DNA of 64,000 nt from Annona cherimola (taxonomy: Eukaryota > Streptophyta > Magnoliopsida > Magnoliales > Annonaceae). A program made the translations under genes and the position numbers. Where the stretch lies: assembly GCA_030490835.1 (NCBI GenBank), contig CM059971.1, positions 36,876,012 to 36,940,011 on the forward strand. The letters run 5' to 3'. The notes beneath the pieces were generated by a model that was given only the letters and a program-made list of their open reading frames with translations, was not told where the DNA came from and did not search any database. Below, piece by piece: positions 22,778 to 34,700 of this stretch; position 1 is the stretch's first letter; each line of letters starts with the position of its first letter.

Positions 22778-25700
22778 GTAACCCCAACCCAAAATCTTTG
22801 GAGTTTAATTCAAAATTTTTAACTTTTCTTAATTTGTAGAACCAAGGGTCACTTTTGGGCTCTCAAAGAGCATTCTTTTTTCTTTAATACCAAAAATACT
22901 TTTATATTGTTTATTTGAGGTTGTTTGGATGAAAAGAAAAAGGTACTTCCTTTTTCTTCTTCTGTTTTTTTTTTTTTTTTAAATATTTTTTGGGGTCTCG
23001 CTTATATTTTTGAATCAGGAACCGTGGTCATAATCTTAAACCATCTTATTTCATTAGAGATTGGAATAAAAGCATCGCTGTTGTGAAGCTTCATGTCTGC
23101 GTGTATATTTCAAATGATTAAGCAATCTCGTCATGTGGTTACATACTTACATTATGGTGTGTTTCGAGTGTGCAAATCATCGGCCACATCATAATTCAGT
23201 GCAGGTTGGTCTTCTGTCAGTTTTATTCTGTTCAGGAACCTTTACACCTGACCTTCACCACACATACAGTGGATTGTGCCACCATGGATAAATGATTGGG
23301 CCTGCCCACATGATGTCCTTACTTTCCTTTGCCCACATCGATGCATTCAGATAAGTTTACTTTATGGGTCTTAGACTCTTATTTGGACTAGTTTTTAAAG
23401 TTTCAATTTGTGCTAGTGCAAAAGGAGTTACTGGAGCCTGGCATAAGTGAGGCTTGAACTTCAGCAAAGCAAGGCGCATATTAGATAAATTCATTAAAAG
23501 TTTATAGCATATAAAAATTTTAAGTAACTTTTATTCACAATGATCAAGACTAAAGACTCTTAGTTCTCAAATATCACTATTCTAAAATTACCCATCGGAT
23601 GAATATCACTAAAAAAAATACAATAAATAATCTTAACAGTAATATGATGTAAGAGAAATGCTATTACATCATAATTCATCTTCATATCCTATCAGATTAT
23701 CGTTCCTTTCATCATCGTACTTGTATCCTTCAAGATCTTCCTCGTTAAATTATTCTAAATTTCTGTTATGCCTTTCAGAATGAACCGAAGAAGATGATAA
23801 AGCCAGTCTTGAAACATCTGGGGGGTTCAAAATGATGTTGCACTAAGAGAGGTGACCCATTTATATCCACTGTGATGGTATGTGAAGGTGCATGATTCTA
23901 TTTTCCACACTCTCTATAATAGTTAGAGATGAAATTGCCTGTAGGTATGTGCCTTGTCAAGGACTTTGATGGGTATTTTCCTCCTAAAGGACTTTGATAG
24001 GTAGAAGAATGATCTAATGAATGTGAAATATAGTATGACCTACGATAGAAATAAAGGCTTTGAATTAATTAAAAGGAATTTTAAGTGGGATGGATAACTT
24101 GAGTTTTTCATATCCACTGGTATTAGAGTAAGCTTGAGTTTGACTATTGACTACCATATTATAAAAAAGTGAACAACAATCAAGGATGGGGATCATTTTG
24201 AGGAGCAAATGATGCTGATTTGTTCTTACCTTGTGAAGTGTGTGAGCAACAATGATATGTAGGCCTGCTATGAAGTGAGAACAACTTAGGATAAGGCCTT
24301 ATTAAGGTTGAACGTCGATGACGCCCTAAGAGAAACTGTGGTGATGCGTAAGCCTAAAAAAAGAGAAAAAAAGGATGTAAAGTCAAAAGGAGTATTGTAA
24401 GGTTGCCTTGAGTAGTGACCCTTAACGGATGAGCTCCTTGATGGCAAGGTGCTCTAAGTAATGCCTTTAGAGGCTGGGCTTATTGGTAGTGTGGTTGCCT
24501 TGAATTATGACTCTTAGTGATGAAGAACTTTCATAATGGGGTTACTTTGAGTAGCACCGAGACCAAAATTGCTTTTAACTAATCCTAAACTCATATTTCT
24601 ATTTTGGATAATACCAATATATAAAATGTGGTCATATGTTGTAGAAGCAATAGTGCCACTAGTCTTTTTTGAGGGCCATGTGGGCCAATTGTATTAGGAC
24701 TTGATGATGGCTTGTTCTAAGGCTAATTACTCGGATGCTTAAGTGGTTGAGAGAGTCAATGAGGCATATTTGTCTAAGAAAGAACCATAAAGAGATCTAG
24801 GTATTCGCTCTACCCATGGTTTGAAATATCAGCCAATATAGATCTAATCTAGGCATATTGTATTTGTATCAGTTAGACTTGGTACTTGATACACCCCTAT
24901 CAGTGGATAAACATAGGCCCGTACCGGACCCAATATTGACACACCCATTTTAAGTATTCTGGATTCCTCTTCTTTTTATGCATCTTCTTCGTTGAAATCC
25001 TAGGAGAGTTGAATTGATGCTATTACAAGAGCTTCAGCAGGTAGATTTGTGTCTATACCTTTCTTTTTTTTTTTTTTGAAAAATAGCCCCATTTCTTTTG
25101 AAGATTGAACAAGGGATTCGAATCCCTTATTTTTTTTATTTTTTGGTTTTTAACCTGAATTAAAGTTTTGGTTGGGGGGGGGGGGGGGGGGGGGGAGATT
25201 TTGACCAGATTGAAGGTGATAATTGAAGGAAAAATTTGTTATTTTGGTGAGAATTGTAGATTTCTGTCGACGTTGGAAATTTGGGGAAGCTTGCAAATTG
25301 TAAGTTTTTGATGGTAATTGGTACATACCGCCAGATCTAGATTTTGTTTGATGATTACAAGACAGAATCTTGTTGGATCTATAATTTTGTTTTTATTTTT
25401 AAAATAAAATTTTCTGCACTTCAAACAATTAAAATATCTACATTTTTCTCAGGTAAAATATAGGTGCATGCAAATAACGATGAAATTGTGCTAGATCTAG
25501 AATGCAAATTATTATTTTATTTTTATTTTCTTTAAAAATATTCCTGGAAATTAAAATTTTTTCGATGATTTATCTGTTTGAAATATTTCATTTTTCTTTT
25601 TTCGGTAGATTTTGACGATATTTCCATTTTTTATTTTCTAGAAATTTACATTTTTTATTTTCTAGAAATTTAAGAATGAATAATAATAATAATAATAATA

Positions 25701-28700
25701 TTTGCCTCTTAAAAATAAAATTTCCTGCATATTTTAGGGTTTTACAATAGATTTGTAGAGATCAAGATGACAACATAGATCTATAAATCTATGACTTAAA
25801 TTGACTTGGCATTTATTTGATTCTTTTATATTCTTTCTATATTTTCATTCCGGAAATAAAAGATGATTTTTCAAAAATTACGTTCAATTAATCAGTTTTA
25901 GATTTGAAATGCTATTACAATTAAAATTTGTTTCATATATATATATATATATTTTAAATTGAGTTGTAACTTCTAAGCATGTCAAATTGTTTATTTTTCT
26001 TGTAAGTTGTAACTCTTGTTTATAGCTTGTTATTTGATTCTAAAATATAAATTTCTAATACAATTTTTTATTATGGTGTGTGTGGCTACACCTAAAATTT
26101 TTCAAACAAAAATTTTTAATGTAAAATTTTTCACTTTTCGTAATTACCTTATCTTTTAATCATTTTATTATGTCTTCTTATGCGATTATCTTACTTTTCA
26201 ATTATTTCTAAACAACTACCTATACAGCTAACCTATCTATTTTAATTTTTTTCTTTTTGCTCCCCATCATTACCCCCATCATATCACAATATTTTTTCTA
26301 TTTTAAAAACTTTTACACAATTTTTTTTTCAAAAATTTTATCACTTCCAAACACACCATATAATTGTTTTATTTAGATTTTTTGGAATTGGTATTTGTTA
26401 ATCATAGTAATTGAAATTTGAGATGAGTAAAGGCAGTGCTGAAGATGACACAGATATATGACAACAAGAGAAAGGATTGTGGAGAATTAAACAACAACTA
26501 ATACGTAAATTTTGTAGAAGAGGATTAAGTTGTGGAATAATAAGGTTGAAGCAACACTTGACACATAAAAAGGGTAATGTATCTCCCTGTCCTCAAGTGC
26601 CTAGCAAAGTCCAAACTTTGATGTAAAAGATAACTTAGAAAGTCTAAAGGGTCCACACTTTAATGCAAGATAACTAACTTGGAAGGTATAAAGGGTAAGC
26701 AGACAACTAAAGAAAAGGAAAAAAAAGATTCACTTTAGATTCATGCAGAGATGAAGTGTTTGGAACACCTGATTCTAATGATGAAGATGACGATAACAGT
26801 AACATTGAAATGAGGACAGCCAAAAGATAAAGTTTGCGAATTGCTTAAGAAGATGAATGTCTTAAACAGTCATTTGCTAGATCTCAAGCAGTTTGTTAAA
26901 TTGGTGGAATAAAACTGATGGATCAAGATCAGCAAGCGTCGTCAATGTTGATGATGAAGTTGAGGAGGTACAATGTGCGGAGCCATGAACATCTAGTATG
27001 GATGAATAAATATTTAACTAAGTAAAAAAAATGGAAGAAATTATGGGATAAAATGAAATTGGTAGCAAAATTGTTCTTACTTAATGACATCCCCCTCATG
27101 TGGTAAATTCAACATATTTTTAGATATTTGTTGATGCCATAGATGAAACTTTAAGTGGTGTGAGAGTACCCTCATATTATGAGATCAATGGAAGTGTATG
27201 AAGAATTTAAAAAATACATAAAAGTTTTAAGTAATGGTTGGGCGGCTAGAGGGTGCACCATTATATGCAATAGATATGGACCCGTGTTATCCAATATGAA
27301 AAACAGTTGATACACAATAAAATGCAAAACCCTAGCTGTTTTAAGGGCATCTCAATTATTGGTTTGGCCAATACTGATATGATAAACTTGTATTGGTTTC
27401 ATATCAGCTAATATTTTAAACTATGAAAATATGAGATGACCCTTTAAGAAGTTGTGAGTAGAAATATAAGATCACCCCTTGAGAAGTCTTGAGAAGACTT
27501 CTTGTAAATAAAGAATTTGCATTTAGTGCATCAATACTGGGAGAAGGTTCTTAGAAATTGTTAGTAGCAACTTATGCATTTGTTATTCTCTATATGAAAT
27601 TCTTTTATCAGTAGAGGCCTTGTACGCTCGTTTAAGCATTCCATTTCAAAGCATCAATAGCAAGGAAGTGGGGTTTTTGAGGTTTTTTGATGTCGGACAA
27701 AGAAGAAAATGAGGGTTTATGCCTTTTACTGACTCTTATACGATTTAAGAGTTAAGAACATCGCTTGTTAAATGCTTGAAATTTCAAGCACCTGAGGCTC
27801 AGGCAGCTGAAAGGTCAGAATCTTGAAAAATTAACAATGCAAAACATCTCTAGAATTTGTTTCACATTTCATCTCACAATCCGACTTTATAAAATGTCTC
27901 TTTTCATCATAAAAGCAATAAACAAGCACGATAATCCATTTTCATCACATTAAATTGCGAAGAATTGTTAAAAAGTGATTTCATTACAGTCTCAAACAAT
28001 CTCATCAGTACTTTAGACACAAAAAATAAAATAAAATCATGGGCTTTAATTTTAGCAACTTGTGTTGGTTGAATGGTTAAAAGCTTGGGAAAATGAGTGT
28101 GAGGTTGCAATGTTGTTTCATGAACGCACATTTTTTTTTTACCAAATTTTTTACTTTGTGGGCCCACTATAACCATAAGATTGAATCTCCAAGGACTTTC
28201 CTTCTCTCCTATAATGACTTTCTCGATTTGTTATGCAAAGGATGCATGTAAGTGGATGAGAAGGTGGATACTATATAAGAAAGCGAGGGGAGAGGAGGTT
28301 TGTAAAGGGGAGATTGTGCATGGTAGAAGTAGAAGAGAGCATGAAGTAGTGGGCATGACTCATGATCCATGATTTAAAGATCAATCATCGAAAAATATCC
28401 AGTATCTTTTGTCATAACCTGTAAATGAGAATTTATTCTTTTGTGCATTTATTAGTAGTTGATAAATAATTGGTGAATAAATACATGATTCCCTAGATTA
28501 TATAGATGGTGAAGTCATTTTTTGTACAATGTTATGCATATGGGTTTATAGACATTTTTTGTGCATTGAGATACATGTAGATGGGGTGTGGATTTTTCCT
28601 TGCATTGACATATGTATGTGAGGCATGGCTTTTTTCATCCATTAAAATACACAATTCTGTGTATTTTTTTAATATTTATGTATATGTAGATGAGGCGTTC

Positions 28701-31700
28701 ATTCGTATCATTTGCGTTTATATAGCTATAATATGTAGGGCCCGACACATTTTTTTCTCTATTAAAATAACAAATGTATATAAATCATATTTATGTGTGT
28801 ATATGATGCCAGTAGCCTTGGAGATTGTTGCCAATGTCAAATAGTAAACTTGGAAGAGAATTTCGTGCAAGCTAGGAGTTTTTGCAAGAGATTTTGCAAA
28901 ACAGCCACCCTCTGCGACTAGAAATTTTGTATTCTAGTTTGCTCCAGAAATATTGCAGTTAGCCTCCCTAGAAAAATTGCAAACTAGACCTTTAGGCCTG
29001 GGAGGGGCTTAGAAATTGACGAGTCGGAGTGCAGGCAAAGTAAGAAGGCCCATGGGGGTCCAACAACGACTGGTGTGCCAAGTGGCACGTCTTAGCTGTC
29101 CATTTCATAGTAATGTACATTATGATGGGAAGGTTTATTTTGGTGATTCAACTATGAATTCATAGGTTTTTGGCCATTTTAAGTTTAATGAATGCTTTTG
29201 ATTAATCATTTGAGGTTAAAATCATGAATTCTAGGTGGTGGGATAGGTTGAGTGTCTAAAGTAAACTACATTTAGGGTTTGTTTAGGAAGATGTAAAAGT
29301 GAAAGTGGGAATGGGAAATTTTTTTGAAGAAGTGAGAAGGTGATGTGAAATGATGGAGATAATGGTTAGAGTGAAAATAATAAAATTAAAATAGATATGT
29401 TAGTTGTATGGAAATGTGAAAAATAATGTATTTGTAGATGTAATCATAAAAAAGTAGGGTTGTTAGATAGTTGAGATGTTAAATTATAGGGTGAATACCA
29501 AACATGCCTACAACATTTGACCTTAATTTCAGTCATACCTATGCTCTTTTTGAAATTTCTTTCATACCTTGAATGTTTGCAACAAATTCCCATCATACCT
29601 ATAATGTCCTAAAATGCCAAAATTGCTAGGCAAATTTTGATGCCGATTAGGCACATTCCGCCCCACATACATTTTCTTCTCTGGCTTGAGCGACAACCAT
29701 GGCTCTCGTCGTTACCTTCATTGACAATAGCAACCATGATCCAATTTGTTAACATCATCACTAGCAAAACTCTCTCCTCTCCTTCAATTCTGGCACGAAA
29801 TGCCCCTCTCCCCACTTATGCAAAATTCCAACAGTGATCCCTCCCTGCCTGATTGCCCTTGTTTTTCATGCGGTCACGGGGCCCACTAGAAGCTCAGAAA
29901 GCTGTCGTCGAAGTTCCCTTGCCACATGAAAAATGAGGCGCACTCTCTGCAATAGTTCCAACCCTATAAATCGTCAACTATCAATACGAGATTGAGAGGT
30001 GAATTAGATGTATTGCCTTGACAGTTTCGTCATTGACCTCTATTTTACCGCCATTGGATGCTGGATCTCATCTTCTTCTCTAGTATCAATTAGATGGGGA
30101 TTAGCTGTTGATTTTGTCTTGGACAGCCAAATCTTGTTTCTCCATATTGAAGTTGTTGACTTCTACGAACTTCAATGTTCTGTCATTTGCCCGGTGAGTT
30201 CTGCCATGAACTTCTCAAAAATTGGTCATGGGCATTCATTTTTTTTTAGTGTTTAGCTTTTAGTTATTTTGCTTCAATCAGTAACAATATCCATGTTTTT
30301 GGTATTTCCCATATTCATCATATTCTCTTCCAATTACTTGTATGATTGGGTGTTGTGGTTGAATGAATTTGCAAATTGTTTCTTGGACAATGCTAATGAA
30401 TTCCAGCCATGAATTTTTCTATCATTCTAGTGATGTAATTTGTGAGATTATAGGCATCATTATTAGGATTTTTGCAATCTCCATTACTCGGTCTACATAA
30501 GCCTTGATTTGGGCTCTTTTTTTCTTGTAATTTTGTGGAATCGCTTCTGGTATTCTGTTTGAATTTGATTGGGAATTTTCTTTTGTTGGGATATTCAACT
30601 AGTTATTTTTGCCAGGTTGGATTGAAGACAGGCTGTTGCTATGGCCAAATGGAAAACCCACAATGTTTTTAGCTGCTAATGAGGAAATAGTTATTTCATG
30701 GGTGCAAGGTTTATTTATTTATTTATATTTTTTTATTAGAGAAGATGATGTGGCTAGTCGGCGATTGGGCATTTTAGAAAATTGAGGGTATGAAAGGAAT
30801 TTGTTGCAAATGTTGTGGGTATGGAAAGAATTTTTGAAAGAGTGTGGGTATATCATGAATTAGGGTAAAATAACGTGGTTATGTTTGGGATTTGCCATAA
30901 ATCATATCAAAAGGTGTGTGGGAAGAAGTGATGTAATTTTTTTTTTATAACCTTTACACGTTCCCAAAGAGATCCTAGATGGCATGAAATGCATGCAACA
31001 CATAATTATTTGTGTGAAATGCATGCGACACATAATTATTTGTGTGAACTGCATGCAACACAATTATTTGAATAATATTCTTGCTTATTGAGTTACCCAT
31101 GTTTGTTGTTTGTCTTTCAAATGTGACGGTTGGTGGTTTCTGATGGCTTAGTTGCTGGAGATAATTATTTTGGATTCAATTTTATTTTTTTGTTTATCTG
31201 ATTTTGAATGTATGGAGATGGTGGTTTAAACATTTGTTGTTATTTTTAGTTCAATGAAAGTAATGAAGTACGTTTCTTTCATTCAATTTATGGAGGTATG
31301 ATCTTGTTAGCTTAGTGTCACATCCCAAATATTTTAGTAGAGGTTATCAAGGAAACCTCTACACAGTTGTAGAGAAATCATGAAGGTGCCGGAGTTCTCT
31401 AGAAAGTTCTAGAGAAGAAGAGTGTATAGAATTCTAGAACCTTCTAGACTTATCTTGAATTCTCTAAGAGCTCCAAGAGGATCAAGATACTTCGGGAGAG
31501 TCCTAGAGAATTCTAAAGAGGAGGTGGGAAGATTCTAGAAAGCGATCCGAACCGTCCACTTAAGGACACGTGTCAAAATCCGGGGAGCTCCAAGGGGAGG
31601 GAAGAGCCTATAAAAGGGGAGAGAGCTCATTTGCTCAAGGCATCCAACATAATCAAAAACACACATCAAACACCCATCCAACACACACCAACCCAAGAGC

Positions 31701-34700
31701 ACCCAAGCTCCCAAAGTGAGTTCCCTTGTAGCCTTCTAATCCCTTTGTAAAAAGCCTTCAAGTAATACAAGTCCCTTTGTTCCTAAGTGCTTTCTCCTCT
31801 TTTGCCCACTACTCTCTTCCATCACTTTCTTAAGTGTTTGGTCCAGTTTTAGGCTGACTTAGTCCTCACAAGGGTGTGAGCAAGCTAAGTGCCGCACAAG
31901 TTCAGGGTTGAAAAGTCCCAGCTTGTGACATTAGGCTAACAAATGCAATTGTTAGCCCAGGTCACTTCTTTTTTATTTTTTATTTTTGTAAAATTGCTGA
32001 TTTAGGTGTATTTAACTTATAAACTAAAGGTGTGTCTGGAAAGTAATAAAATTTTTGTTGAAAAGTTTTTAATGTAATAGTTTTTAAAATAAGAGAAAAT
32101 GATGTGATATGATAGAGGTAACGGTAAGTAATAAAGTGAATAAAATTAAAATAAATAGGTTAGTTGTATGGCTAGTAGTGTAGAAATGATTGAAAATTAT
32201 GATAATTTATATAGGAAGATGTGAATAAATAATTAAAAATAGGGTTATTGTAGAGTGAAAAGTTATATATTAAAAAGTTTTAGGTGAAAAATTTTATCTT
32301 TTGACAAACAAACCAAGTTTTATTATTTTTCCATTTAAAAATTTTTACTATTCTTGGCGATGTGTATACTCATTATATTTCAGAAATCCCAAATGTACCC
32401 ACTATGTTTGCATCTAATCCCAAAAAGGTCGCTTCGTTACTTACGCGAGTACACGCCATTAGCCATTTATGAAATTACCAATACGCTCATCAAATTTAGG
32501 ATTTGATTCAAAAATTTGAATATTATAACTCCACGTTACCCTAATTGCATAAGTTTTTTGAATATGGAGAGCTCTAATTTCATTTCCATTTCATTTTATT
32601 TTACTTCATCTTTTATTATTTTACACTAGGAGTATTTTGCACATTTATGAAAATATAACTAGCATTTAAATGGATGACCGTTAACTTACATAACGCCTTT
32701 AACGGAATAAACATTTTTGGTATTAGATGCAAATATAGTGGATATATTTGGAATTTCTGAAACATAATATGTATGTTTGGGATTAGGGTCAAACGTAGTA
32801 GATATATTTGGGGATAGCCCTTAAAAATATAGAAAAATTATATAAACATATCTAAAAATAGTAAAATTTGTTTTTTTAAGTTAAATACACTTAGATTAAA
32901 AATTTTATAAAAAATTTTACAAAGTAAAAAAGAGTTAAAGTGGCCCGAGCCAACAGATCAATACTCCAATTTGTGTGGGTATTTTTCAGCCTAACATATG
33001 ATAATAGATCTTGTGAGAGAACCTAGGGGCCTAAATCTTCTACCAAAATTGTTGTTTTTGAAACTGAAGCGTTGCATTAATGTTTGAGTAATCTGGTTTG
33101 TTGGTCTTGCTATAAATGACCGCGATGTGAAATTCCTTGACCTAGCTATCTAGCACGCTTGCTAAGTCCATATCACATGCTCTGTCTCACCGAGTAATCA
33201 ACAAGAGTACATCCATGGATAATTAAAATGTTATGAACAATCAATCCTTTCATGGCTTTCTTAATTGCCTGATTTTTTATGGCTTGCATTCATATATTTT
33301 GAGGCTAGTGTCTATTTTGCTTACCATGCGCTATTTGGAGTAATGATCTTGTTAGCCTAGGCAAATAATCAGGCCAAAAAACTGATTTTTTAAAACTTTT
33401 TTGGTATAAAATTGTTAATGTGAATTTAATCTAAAATCAAGTTTTACCATTTTCACAGAAATGTATATGTACATTTTTTGGAAATTAAACATAGAATTAT
33501 TTGTCATTTTCAAAAGTTGAAAATGACTAAAATACCCCTACGTTTAAACAGTCCCGCTTCCATGAAATCCCATTTCTATGTAACCCTCTTTGGGGGTGTT
33601 TGGCAATTGAAAAAAAATGTCATGTTAAAACTTTTCAATCTAAAACTTTTCACTCTCCACAACTATCATATTTTTTAATCATTTTTTCACATTTTCCTAT
33701 ACAACTACCCTACTTTTCAATCATTTCTACACAACTATCCACACAACTAACCTATTTATTTTAACTTTATACTATTTACTACTCATCATTACCCCTATCA
33801 TATCACATCATTTGACAACTTTTACTCTACAAAACTTTTCATCAAAAGTTTTATTCATTACCAAACACACCCTTTATTTTTAAAATCTTGATGATCGATG
33901 GAAAATCCGATTCATCAATTGTATTTAACATCATTTATAGTATCTTGGAAACTCTTTTTTTTTTTAGGGTGTTTGACAATTTGAAAAAGTTGTCAAGTTA
34001 AAACTTTTCAATCTAAAACTTTTCACTCTCCATAACTACTCTTTTTTTAATTATTTTTTACACATCTTTCTATACAACAATCCTATTTTTCAATCATTTT
34101 TACACAACTACCAATACAACTAACTTATTTATTTTAAATTTATTCTCCTTACTCCTCATCATTACCCCTACAATATCACATAATTTTCTACTAATTTGAC
34201 GACTTTTACATAAAAATTTTTTTTATCAAAAGTTTTACAACTTCCCAAACACACCCTTAATTTCACTTTATATAGATCTCATCTATAAATTTGTAAAACT
34301 AACATAATAAAATTGTTTAATGCTAAATATCAATTTTAAAGTAATTTTTTCAACATCTATACCATCTAAAATATCACTACTATGTGGGTCAATGATTTAT
34401 GAAGTATTATTACATTCTAATACATGCGTGAATGAATTTAAACATTTTTCATAATTTACACATAGATATATATATATTTTTGAGCAAATGTGGCCTAAAC
34501 ATATACTTGATTTAGATGAAACTTGGTCTCCTAGATAAACAAGTGATATTAAATACAATGAATATATTGAATTTTAAATTAGTCATCAATGTCTTAAAAA
34601 ATTAAAGGGATTACATGGGACCGCTTTTATGTAACCCACATTTAAAAATATATATAAATATCTCCAAAAATGATAAAACTTGGTCTGTAGATTAAATCTA

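Larger units (their letters stand above)
31293..32968. mobile_element. Long-inverted-repeat element hosting three other insertions
   Basis: The ends are inverted copies: left GGAGGTATGATCTTGTTAGC; right, read on the - strand, GGAGTATTGATCTGTTGGC. Inside each end a matching 'TTTAGGTGTATTTAACTTA'-type block follows. Between them lie the solo LTR (31316-31930), a MITE (about 32027-32314) and an inner inverted-repeat element (about 32350-32770). The ends resemble those of the 33336-34790 element. No coding sequence. Confidence 0.55.

Noticed and set aside
22419..22839. Frames of 109-122 codons overlapping DCI1 exon 1 in other registers and on the - strand
   Set aside because: Shadows of the GC-richer coding exon, with no family resemblance.
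28181..30256. Short frames of 60-90 codons in intron 1 as host genes
   Set aside because: No domains, no conserved features, and they lie in transposon or AT-rich DNA.
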